Below the pieces are notes generated by a model. It was not told where the DNA came from, did not search any database, and saw only the letters and a list, made by a program, of their open reading frames with translations. 64,000 nt of DNA from Cyclobacterium xiamenense (lineage in GTDB: Bacteria; Bacteroidota; Bacteroidia; Cytophagales; Cyclobacteriaceae): assembly GCF_009467825.1 (NCBI RefSeq), contig NZ_WIOK01000012.1:45531-109530 (forward strand), written 5' to 3'. Shown piece after piece: positions 45,392 to 54,300 of the stretch. A program made the translations under genes and the position numbers. Every line of letters starts with the position of its first letter. Positions within the stretch are counted from its first letter, which is position 1.

Positions 45392-46811
45392 GGTTATCCA
45401 ATTTGGTTGCGTTTGTTTCAAGTGAAGGAGCAAGGTACAGGTAGGCCCAGGACATGTAAAGAATGATCCCGGTGGGCATCTGACCCAACAGGGGGTTTCC
45501 TAGCGATGCAGCCGCAATTCCGACATAACCGGAGAAAAGCGCAAGTAGCTTTTGCCGAAGGCGGGGATCTTTTACCTGCCATATTCGGAACAGGGCCAGC
45601 AATGCAATAAAGGCGAGAATGCCTATGTGAAGGTATAGCCCAACGATACCCATTTCGGCCCAGATTTTTATAAACCAACTGTCGTTAGGTGTTTCAGCCA
45701 GGAAAGTACCCGGACTAAAGCGCTGTCCCCAAAATCCGGAAGTGCCAATGCCTCCGCCAAAAGGGCGGTTTTTCAGGTATTCTGAGAACTTTGCTTTGTT
45801 TTCCAACCGCACATTTAACGAGGCATCGTTGGGATCAAGTGCGGAGCGAAGCCTCCGAACCTGGTAGTTTTCATTGCCAATACTGGTAAACTTTAGAAAA
45901 ATAAAAACCAGGCTGAGTGCCGCCAATCCGATGGCCATTAATTTAAAATTTTTCGATGCAAAGAGGTAGGCCAATGATCCAGCCACTGGCACCATCAGGG
46001 CTCCGCGGGTACCGCTCATGATCATCAGGTAAAAAAATAAGAGCGCACAGCCCGCAAAGATCAGCCGTTGTTTTACCCGAAAAGGTCCAAGGGCAAGTAC
46101 CAGGGCGATCATGGCCGAATGGGCGATGCCCGCTCCAAATTGCCCCGCATCCGAAAAGAAGCTGAATACCCGGAGGTTTCCAAACAAAACGTGGGTGCTT
46201 CGGGACCCCTGGTCCAACCATCGGTTTTCCGCGTAGTCCAGGCCGATGTAATACTGCCGCAATCCCCAAAAAGACGCCAGGATCGAAAAAGCAAAAATGA
46301 TTTTGATCATTCGGTTCAGGTCTTTTTCGGTATTGGCGTACAACAAGGTTATCGGCACGGTCAGAAACATGTAGAGGGCTGTACCGCGTACCGCATAGAC
46401 CCAGGCGGTTATGCTTCTTGCCTCGGGATTAAAAATCTCCGCAACGTTATACGCCATCCAAATAAGGGTTACCGCAATTAGCGGGTTTTTTAGCTGGGTG
46501 AAGTCGGTTTTTATCCGATTGTGAAAAACGGCGCTGAGTAGCACCAGTACAAGCGCAAAATCTACCGTCAGCCCTAGGGGCAAATTGGGAATGTACCTGG
46601 CCGCTCCGATGGAAACAAAAGCGAGTACCAATGCTGTATACAAGGCATGGGAGGGGTGCCAGAGAATGAATACACCCATCGCCACTCCGATTGGTAGTGC
46701 AAAAAGCGTGGCGATTGCCAGGAACTCCGCATGCACCACCCATACACTGATCAGCAGGGAAAGAATCAATGCGACAACGGGGAAGGCGAGATGGGTTCGG
46801 GAATATTCCAT
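45384..46811 (-). CDS. wzy: O-antigen ligase/polymerase family membrane protein (Wzy-like)
   Basis: 475 aa with 10-12 hydrophobic helices and the Wzy_C-type periplasmic loop region (MSGTRGALMVPVAG and, later, NRPFGGGIGTSGF). Context between a Wzc-like protein and glycosyltransferases, with a Wzx in the same operon, supports polymerase over ligase. It would link repeat units on undecaprenyl diphosphate in the periplasm. Starts 5 bases after the co-polymerase stop codon at 46817. Confidence 0.85.
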   Translation of the reverse strand: MEYSRTHLAFPVVALILSLLISVWVVHAEFLAIATLFALPIGVAMGVFILWHPSHALYTALVLAFVSIGAARYIPNLPLGLTVDFALVLVLLSAVFHNRIKTDFTQLKNPLIAVTLIWMAYNVAEIFNPEARSITAWVYAVRGTALYMFLTVPITLLYANTEKDLNRMIKIIFAFSILASFWGLRQYYIGLDYAENRWLDQGSRSTHVLFGNLRVFSFFSDAGQFGAGIAHSAMIALVLALGPFRVKQRLIFAGCALLFFYLMIMSGTRGALMVPVAGSLAYLFASKNFKLMAIGLAALSLVFIFLKFTSIGNENYQVRRLRSALDPNDASLNVRLENKAKFSEYLKNRPFGGGIGTSGFWGQRFSPGTFLAETPNDSWFIKIWAEMGIVGLYLHIGILAFIALLALFRIWQVKDPRLRQKLLALFSGYVGIAAASLGNPLLGQMPTGIILYMSWAYLYLAPSLETNATKLDNHG

Positions 46812-46816
46812 GGCCG

Positions 46817-48955
46817 TCAGGAAAGGTATTTTTTAATCTTTGCCCGCAGAAAGGACCTGTCTCGTGGTATTTCCCCGTTCATGTCCTCCAGTTCATCGGA
46901 TTGCAGCCGGTTTAGCCAGACGGTATGCGGGATCTTGACCATTTCTTTCAGGCTTTCGTGAAAACGTTCGTCGGCGGGCTTCCAGTTGCGCTGCCCATCC
47001 AATACCATGACCAACACATTGGCCTGATTAATCAACGGATAGTTTAGTGGGACTTCTTCGATTGGGGGTAATTCCCATAAAATAAACTCCTTCTCCGTTT
47101 GAGCAATTCGCTCTTCCCAATAGGCATCCTGTTGGTCATAGAGGATGGCCTGTTGATCGTAAGAAAGCGTATCGCAAGGCATTTCCGCTGTGTCCCGCGA
47201 ATGTCCCCAGTACACAATATTTCGGTTTTGCAGAGTTAATTCTTCCACCAACTTGCGGATAAGGAAGGTTTTTCCTTCTGCGGGTTTAAGGCTGTAAAAA
47301 AGGACGATTTTTTTCCCCTGTTGGGGTAGGTATTTACCCAGGTTGTTGTAAACCTGTTTCCGCAGTCGGTTGTAGAGGATGTCTTTTTTTACTGCCTTAC
47401 TTAGGCCCAATTCATCAATCCATGCTCCGGAAACCTTCAGACCGGTTACTTTTTCAGCCTGTGGTACGGACTTAATGGTACGGTCAATAAAAAAAGAAAG
47501 GACCACGATCGAAAATCCGAAGAAACCGGTAGCCAGGCTGCCTCCGATAATAAAGATCATTCGTTTGGAAGGTAGGGGGGATTTGGGATAGTACGGCTCA
47601 TCGATCAGTTTTTGTGAAGAAGACATTTCCAGATCGTATTTTTGCAGGTAGGCCATGTTTAGTCCATGCAGAATGGATAGGTATTGGTCTTCGTTCACAC
47701 TTACTTCCCGTTCCAGTTTTTTTAGTTCCGCTCCCAGAGGCGCAAATTCCTGTATTTTTTCAGAGAGGTACGCTTTTCTGTTTTGCATGACGTCCAGGGC
47801 TTGCTTTTGTTCTTCGAAAAGAATTTTTAGCCGCAGCCATTCCTCCAGGATAGTCTCCCGTTGAATGCCTTGAAGGGAGTTGCTATTTTGAAACAATTCC
47901 TTCGAATCGGCTGCTATTTGGTCTTTCAATCGGACGATTTCCTTTTCCAATTGTGTGATTTTTGGTCCGGCGCTATTCTGGGCCTGTAAGCCCTGAATCT
48001 CCATGTCTCGCGCCACAATTTCGTCCTGAAGGGCGGAGATGTTTTGAATGATCACCTGCCTGTTGTCAAAGTTTTGAAACATTTCCTGGATTTCATTCAA
48101 ATTGGATTCGGTTCCGGATAGCAGGCGCTTGGACCGCTCTTCGTCCTGTTCGTGTTCCAATTTGGCGATATCCAGGTATTTCCCCTGTTCGTAATAGTTC
48201 AGGATTCGGTTTTCGCTCATGAAGGACTTGAGCCTATCTTCTGCCTCCCGTAATTTCCCCTGAGCGATGTCCAATTGGCTTTGGAAATAAGCAATGGAAT
48301 TGGTGTTCTCCATTTCCTTCATCCCCGAATAGCGTTCCATAAAGGCCTTAGCTAGCAAGCGCAGGGTATGGTAGCAAACACCGGCGTCGTCTGTACGGTA
48401 CGACAGCTCCATCATATCGCTGGAAAATTTTCTTGCGACACTCAAACGCTCCAGGATCTTCGTCATTGCATAATGCCGGTGCTCGCGCAGCAGGTATTCG
48501 ATGGGCGAGTTCGGCTCACGGATGTAGTGGGCTTTTATTCGGGCAAAGGTTTCCTTCTCGTCGCCGGGTACGGATAACTCCTGCCAAAGGGATGGTTGAA
48601 TGTGCTCCCGAAGATCCAGCCAGCAGTCATTGTGAATAACGGATGGGTCGGGCTCTGGGAGCGAGATATGTAAGGCAAGCAGGTGAAGCGAAGCCTCTTC
48701 GATGGTCTCCCGTGACTTTACCAACAGGGTAAGGTTATCAAACAAATTGTTAGAGGTGTAAAAATCCATGCGGATCACACCCCCATCGGTAGCTCCCCGG
48801 TTACTTGTTGGATTCGTGAACACGATGGTTTTGCTTTCGTATTCGCGTGTCATGTTTCGGGTGAGCATAAACACCCCCAGACCGACTAGAATCGGCGGTA
48901 AGATAATACGGAATTTATTCTTCCAAAGAAGGCGAAAAAGTTGTTTAAGGCTCAT
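46817..48955 (-). CDS. Wzc/GumC-like polysaccharide co-polymerase with degenerate kinase domain
   Basis: 712 aa. TM1 at about 15-33, large periplasmic region with coiled coils (about 215-430), TM2 at about 462-485, then a cytoplasmic BY-kinase-like domain. The Walker A region reads SLKPAEGKTFL (Gly561-Lys562-Thr563), without the usual Gly before it; a clear Walker A' (DxDLR.P) is missing at IVYWGHSRDT, and there is no Tyr cluster at the C-terminus. It probably controls chain length and links to export, with doubtful autokinase activity. The start codon overlaps the end of the TolC-like gene by 11 bases. Confidence 0.87.
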   Translation of the reverse strand: MSLKQLFRLLWKNKFRIILPPILVGLGVFMLTRNMTREYESKTIVFTNPTSNRGATDGGVIRMDFYTSNNLFDNLTLLVKSRETIEEASLHLLALHISLPEPDPSVIHNDCWLDLREHIQPSLWQELSVPGDEKETFARIKAHYIREPNSPIEYLLREHRHYAMTKILERLSVARKFSSDMMELSYRTDDAGVCYHTLRLLAKAFMERYSGMKEMENTNSIAYFQSQLDIAQGKLREAEDRLKSFMSENRILNYYEQGKYLDIAKLEHEQDEERSKRLLSGTESNLNEIQEMFQNFDNRQVIIQNISALQDEIVARDMEIQGLQAQNSAGPKITQLEKEIVRLKDQIAADSKELFQNSNSLQGIQRETILEEWLRLKILFEEQKQALDVMQNRKAYLSEKIQEFAPLGAELKKLEREVSVNEDQYLSILHGLNMAYLQKYDLEMSSSQKLIDEPYYPKSPLPSKRMIFIIGGSLATGFFGFSIVVLSFFIDRTIKSVPQAEKVTGLKVSGAWIDELGLSKAVKKDILYNRLRKQVYNNLGKYLPQQGKKIVLFYSLKPAEGKTFLIRKLVEELTLQNRNIVYWGHSRDTAEMPCDTLSYDQQAILYDQQDAYWEERIAQTEKEFILWELPPIEEVPLNYPLINQANVLVMVLDGQRNWKPADERFHESLKEMVKIPHTVWLNRLQSDELEDMNGEIPRDRSFLRAKIKKYLS

Positions 48956-49721
48956 TTTTTCGGATTATTTGCGTCAATGTCACACCAATCAATAGTTCCA
49001 ATTTTTGAACGGCAACAAAAAAACTACTTCGCGCGTTTTCGTATTCCGATTGGGCTATGGTATGGATTTCTGCGTTCCTCATGTAACTGGACGCGTCCAG
49101 ATTACCTAGATTAAACTCCATTTCTACCTGCAATAGGTTGGTTCTCGCCTTTTCCTGCATCTGCATTCGGATATTCATCAGTCGCTGGGCGAGGATGAGG
49201 GTGTTGTATTGTTCGATTACTTGCTCGGCAATCACCAACTCCATTTCCCTGGTTTTATAATAGGTAGCCTCCATTTCCTGTTTTTGAAGATTGATCCGAT
49301 CGCCTCGGTTAAAAATCTCTGAGAGGGGGATACTTAGGTTGGCACCTGCCCGGTAACCGTTGGCAATATTCGACAGGTCGGCTCCCTGGGTTCCAGTGGT
49401 GACGATGGCTTGATTTCCATACCCGTAATCGATGTATCCACGCAATAAATTGGTCCAGGATTTTTTGGCAAGATTCAGTCGTGACTCTGCGGATCCAATC
49501 AGGGCTTCATTCAGGCGGATGGTCGGATGCTGAGCAATGGCCATGTCGATCAGGCTGTCCAATGGAGGCAATTGATCCTCAAGAGAAACATTCAAATCGA
49601 GGTCCTCGAAATAAGCTGCCGCCTGTTGGGCACGCAAGCCTTCGGAAAAGGTAAAAAATCCTAAAAAGTAAAACAGGCTCAGGAAAAGAGGCCTTGTAGG
49701 GTTTTTTAACATGAATTTCAT
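48945..49721 (-). CDS. Short TolC-family outer-membrane protein
   Basis: 258 aa, about half of a normal TolC (430-480 aa). Signal peptide ending LRAQQ (about residue 32); then one OEP-like repeat: LIDMAIAQHPTIRLNEALIGSAESRLNLAKKSW, GYRAGANLSIPLSEIF and the long helical stretch QVIEQYNTLILAQRLMNIRMQM to VQKLELLIGVTL. The reading frame is complete and overlaps the next gene, so it does not look like a broken gene. It leads the export operon and may supply the outer-membrane step in place of a Wza protein. A start at 49712 (second Met) is possible. Confidence 0.8.
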   Translation of the reverse strand: MKFMLKNPTRPLFLSLFYFLGFFTFSEGLRAQQAAAYFEDLDLNVSLEDQLPPLDSLIDMAIAQHPTIRLNEALIGSAESRLNLAKKSWTNLLRGYIDYGYGNQAIVTTGTQGADLSNIANGYRAGANLSIPLSEIFNRGDRINLQKQEMEATYYKTREMELVIAEQVIEQYNTLILAQRLMNIRMQMQEKARTNLLQVEMEFNLGNLDASSYMRNAEIHTIAQSEYENARSSFFVAVQKLELLIGVTLTQIIRKNEP

Positions 49722-49874
49722 TTATTTATATATCAATGACAAAAATTGTTTTATGTAAAATAAATTACTGTTTTTGCCTGAATTTTAAAATAAAAGTAAC
49801 AAAATTTTTAATTTATCCTTTTTTTTTGAATTTAAATTTTCACGGCATATATTCATTAATTATTTAAAAGATCG

Positions 49875-50549
49875 ATGGTTCAGCAGCAATTAGCGGACAG
49901 ATTGTCCCGAAAAAGCGAAGCGATTTACGGCAGGGAAGCACGCAACACAAGCGAAAAAATAGGCTTGTATTGGGCCTTTTTGCAAGAAGTAATGCAGGGC
50001 CTATACCGGATTGTCAACGCAAAATACCGATTGAGAAAATGCGCCGCGTTAGGAAAACTGGTCACGGTACGAGGGCGTCTACGGGTGGAAGGATTGGGAG
50101 AGATTCGCGTGGGTGACCGATGCACCATTTGGTCGCACATGGGTACCACCCAGTTGTATGCCGATAGAGGGGCGGTTTTGGACATAGGGGAAGGTACCTT
50201 CATCAATACCGCTTGCATCATTTCTGCAAGCGAGCGGATTACAATTGGAAAAAACTGTCAGGTAGCCAATCAGGTTATTATTATGGACGGTGATTTTCAC
50301 GGGGTGGATGACCGTTCCGAGAAGGGAAAATCCGGCGCCATTACCATTGAAGACGGGGCTTGGCTTGCTACCCGTTGTATGGTACTCAAAGGCGTGCGCA
50401 TTGGAAAGGGTGCCACGGTAGCGGCCGGGGCCGTAGTAACCAAAGACGTAGCTCCCTATACCCTTGTGGGAGGAGTGCCTGCTCAGGTTATCAGAAAATT
50501 AGCCACGCCCGAATCGGAGCCTGCCATACAGGAGGATTCTAGGGCGTAG
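49875..50549 (+). CDS. Left-handed beta-helix acetyltransferase
   Basis: 224 aa. C-terminal hexapeptide-repeat domain (about 60-210) with RITIGKNCQVANQVIIMDGDFHG, WLATRCMVLKGVRIGKGATVAAGAVV and the closing GGVPAQVI, as in maltose/xenobiotic O-acetyltransferases (LbH-MAT). The N-terminal 55 residues are helical and charged and not part of the usual domain. Probably O-acetylates the exopolysaccharide. Divergent from the export operon across a 153-base AT-rich spacer. Confidence 0.88.
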   Translation: MVQQQLADRLSRKSEAIYGREARNTSEKIGLYWAFLQEVMQGLYRIVNAKYRLRKCAALGKLVTVRGRLRVEGLGEIRVGDRCTIWSHMGTTQLYADRGAVLDIGEGTFINTACIISASERITIGKNCQVANQVIIMDGDFHGVDDRSEKGKSGAITIEDGAWLATRCMVLKGVRIGKGATVAAGAVVTKDVAPYTLVGGVPAQVIRKLATPESEPAIQEDSRA

Positions 50550-50583
50550 TTTGTGAAGAAACGTATAAATGTATCCAGATAAA

Positions 50584-51282
50584 ATGAATCGTTGTGTAAT
50601 TATAGATGACGATGCGGCAAGCATTGAAGTGCTGTCGCATTACATTTCCAAAACAAAGTCACTGGACCTGGTGGCTAAATTTACGGATGCAATCGAGGGT
50701 TTAAACTTTTTGGTGGAAAAAAAAGGAACGATTGATTTGATTTTTCTGGATATTGAAATGCCGGAAATGAATGGCTTTGAAATCCTGAAACACAGCCAAT
50801 ACGATGGAGCGCTGATCGTCATTTCGGCCAATCACGAAAACGCCATATCGGCGTTTGAAACAAATGCTTGTTTTTACCTACCCAAACCCTTTTCCTACAC
50901 CCAATTCTTGAAGGGGATTGAAAAATTCAAAGAAGCCGAGGTACGCATCGATCCCAATTCCTACTCCAGGGATTTTATTTTCGTAAAGGACGACCGATTG
51001 TACAAGAAAATTCTCTTCGCTGACATTAGTTATTGCGAAGGAAAGGGAGACTATATCAGCCTGAAATGCAAGTCCCAGACCTATACCATCAAATCGACCA
51101 TTTCGAATTTCTTGGAGAAGTTGGCCGCCAATCCGGAATTTGTACAGGTACACCGCTCTTACGTGATCAACCTGCACTACCTAACGGATTTTGACAGCGA
51201 TACTGCGGTGGTGGATGGAAAAATTATTCCCATCGGTGCCAAGTACAAGGAACAGCTAAAAAACAGCGTTAATTTTCTATAA
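50584..51282 (+). CDS. LytTR-family response regulator
   Basis: 232 aa from ATG 50584; ATG 50569 is an alternative. Receiver domain 1-115 with CVIIDDDAAS, phospho-Asp in FLDIEMPEMNG, and Lys in YLPKPFS. LytTR DNA-binding domain about 130-230 with FVKDDRLYKKILFADISYCEGKGDYI and FVQVHRSYVINLHYL. Usually partnered with a LytS-type kinase, which is not adjacent; the hybrid kinase at 51344 converges on it. Likely regulates envelope or polysaccharide genes. Confidence 0.93.
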   Translation: MNRCVIIDDDAASIEVLSHYISKTKSLDLVAKFTDAIEGLNFLVEKKGTIDLIFLDIEMPEMNGFEILKHSQYDGALIVISANHENAISAFETNACFYLPKPFSYTQFLKGIEKFKEAEVRIDPNSYSRDFIFVKDDRLYKKILFADISYCEGKGDYISLKCKSQTYTIKSTISNFLEKLAANPEFVQVHRSYVINLHYLTDFDSDTAVVDGKIIPIGAKYKEQLKNSVNFL

Positions 51283-51299
51283 AAAAGGGGCAGTCCCCC
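51281..51299 (-). terminator. Short terminator between LytTR gene and hybrid kinase gene
   Basis: On the minus strand a 4-5 bp G/C stem (GGGG-ACTG-CCCC) is followed by six T, 45 bases after the hybrid kinase stop. Short stem, so moderate confidence. Confidence 0.45.
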
Positions 51300-51343
51300 T
51301 TGCCCTACCCAGCAAGGGAAGCCTGCAACTTTTTTCGCCCGTT

Positions 51344-54300
51344 CTACTCTTCGTTGACGTGCCGTTGGATCAGTTTTGTCACCAGGGCATTTTCCTTTGA
51401 GAAATCATCTAGCATTTTTGCGATCGCCTTCTCCTCGAATCGTTCCAGTGATTCTAAATCCAATGCAATGGCATACAATGCGTCCAATCCGGCGGTGAGC
51501 GCCGAACCTTTCAACTTGTGTCCTTCGGAGGACAGCCCCTCCAGGTTTTTTTCAGAAAAGTGTTTTTTTAATACCTTATCCGACTGCGCAAGTTCTTTGA
51601 CGGTGAGCTTGAGTACTTCGTTGATCACCTCTGGTTCATCCCCCAGGTATTCCTTGACTTTGCCTAAATTAAAATGGTTGAGTGACTCCGTTTCCGTCAG
51701 GTTCACCGGCTCCGTCGGAATGGCTTCTGTGGGGGCCGCGGGTGCGGCTTCGCCGGAGTTCCCCACTTTTTTGGCAGGCAACCATTGTTCAAAAATGGTT
51801 CGAATATTTTTTTCTACGATCGGTTTGGCGACAAAATCCACCATTCCGGATGCCAGGCAGTTTTCGCGTTCTCCTTTGATATTGCCCGCAGTAATGGCCA
51901 CGATCGGAATATCTTTGAGCGCAGGGGATTGTTTGATTTTCTTTGTGGCTTCGTGACCACTCAAAACCGGCATTTGGATATCCATTAATATGATATCCGG
52001 TAGGTGTGCTTCCGCCATTTCAACCGCCGATAAACCGTCCGTGGCCTCTAGGATTTCCGTATCGGGCGACACCTTTAGAATGATGGTTTTTGCCAAAAAC
52101 ATGTTGATGGAATTGTCTTCAGCGATCAATACTTTAAAGGTATGGCGTAGGGATTCCTCTGAGACCGCTTCAGCGGCTGCTGATTTCGGAAGGGATGTGC
52201 CTGGATTGAGCTGAGCGAGGGCATCGTAAAGGTCCTTGATTTTGATAGGTTTGGCCAATTTGATGCGTATGCCCAATTCCCTGCATTTTTTATGGATGTA
52301 GTCATCGTCTGCCGAACTATGCAGTAGCACAATGGGCTGGTTGGCTTTTTCCCCGGAAAAATTATTTCGAATTTTTTCGGCAGTTTCCAATCCATCCATG
52401 TAGGGCATGTTTAGATCCATCAAGATGGTATCGAAGCCTCCATTCGACTCGATCTTTTGCAGCGCATCGAAACCGTTTGTCGCTTCCTCCATGTGAATGC
52501 TTTTTAAGGAAAACATTTCTTTTAGAATCAATCGGTTGTTTTCATTGTCATCCACCACCAGTACCTTTTTGATAAAGTCTGTATCGGTTTTTTTGATGCA
52601 GTCACCGTTTTCGGTGGTAAGCTCGATATCAAAATAAAATTGACTTCCCACACCCAATTTGCTATGTAGTTTCAACTCGGAGCCCATCATGGCCAATAGC
52701 TTGTTGGAAATGGTTAGCCCCAGACCGGTACCTCCGTATTTTTTGGTAGTGGAGCCGTCCTCCTGGGAAAATGCGTCAAAGATTTTCTTTTGGTTTTCCT
52801 CGGAAATGCCAATACCTGTATCCCGAACCTCAAAGCGGATGAGCTGTTTTCCATCCGGAAGATCCTGCAGGGTTTGGACTTTTAACTCAATCTCTCCTTC
52901 TTTGGTGAATTTTACTGCGTTGCCCAAAAGATTGATTAAAATCTGTTTGAGTCGTATATCGTCAATGTAGATAAAGCGGGGTAGCTCCTTTTCGAGATTC
53001 AGCAGCATTTCAACCCCTTTTTTCTGCGCCTGGTAGGAGACCACGTCGGTCGCCTGTCCTGCCAACTCAAAGACGTCCGTTTTGCTGATGTCCAATTCCA
53101 GTTTCCCTGCTTCAATCTTGGAAAAATCCAGGATGTCATTGATGATGTTGAGCAGGGTATTGGCCGACTGATTGACAATCCCGATGTATTGGTTCTGAAC
53201 CTCGTTCAGGTCGGTTTTTAAGAGCAGGTCCGTAAATCCAATAATGCCGTTGAGCGGGGTACGGATTTCGTGACTCATATTGGCCAGAAACTCGGACTTT
53301 GCCAGGCTGGCTTTTTCGGCAAGCTCTTTGGATTCCACCAGATTGCGCTCCAGGATATTGCGGTCAATGGCGTTAGAGATGCTGTTTGCAAAACTCTTTA
53401 ACAAGGACAATTCCGCCTGCGACCATTGCCTTTCCAGTTTGCAATCGTCGTATCCGGTAAAACCCCAAAAGCCCTCCTCCGTAAAAATCGGAATCGCCAG
53501 TATGGACTTGATATTTTGTTCTTCCAGAAATTCCCGGGTAGATGAACTCTCTGACATCTCCGAAAGAATGGCCTGAAACACTTCGTTGTTTTCCATGGGT
53601 TGGACAAAGTCGCCAAAAAAATTGATCGGGACATCCTGCAAATCTGGGTTATTGACTTGTGGTTCTACCTCATCGGCACTCCATTCAAACCGTTGGGACG
53701 TGAGGGTGGTGCCATCCGGCGCCTTGCTGTTTTCCCAGTAATATACCCGGTCCACATCGGCCGCCTTTCCGATGAGCTCCAGACTTCTGGAAATGGCCTC
53801 GTTTAGATTTCGATTCGAAAGCAATTCGTCGGTGGCTTTCGAAATGGCAGAAAGCATCTGTTCTTTCTGTATGAGTTGGTTTTCTCTATTCACTGCTTCG
53901 TTTATATCCTGAATGGTCCCAAATAGGTACAGGCATTTTCCCTCTTCAATGTGCGCTTCCCCGATACTGCGGACCCAAATTTCTGTTCCCGTAGCGGTTA
54001 CGATCTTTAATTTTTCATCCCAGGCTTTGCCGTATTCCCTGGCCAGGGAAAACAACTCTTCCATCCGTTCCCGGTAAAATCCATCTTTATAAAACCGGAA
54101 GGAATCCTGCAAATCTGGCTTGTAGCCATCCTCTACCTCAAAAATAGCTTTGGTGATATCGGTCCAACTCAGGAAATTTTTCTCCACATCGTATTTCCAT
54201 CCCCCGATTTTTGCCATCATGTGCGTTTGGTTGAGCAGCTCCTTGGCATTTTGGATGGTTCGTTCCAGACGAAGCCGCTCGGTGATGTCGATGGAATTAC

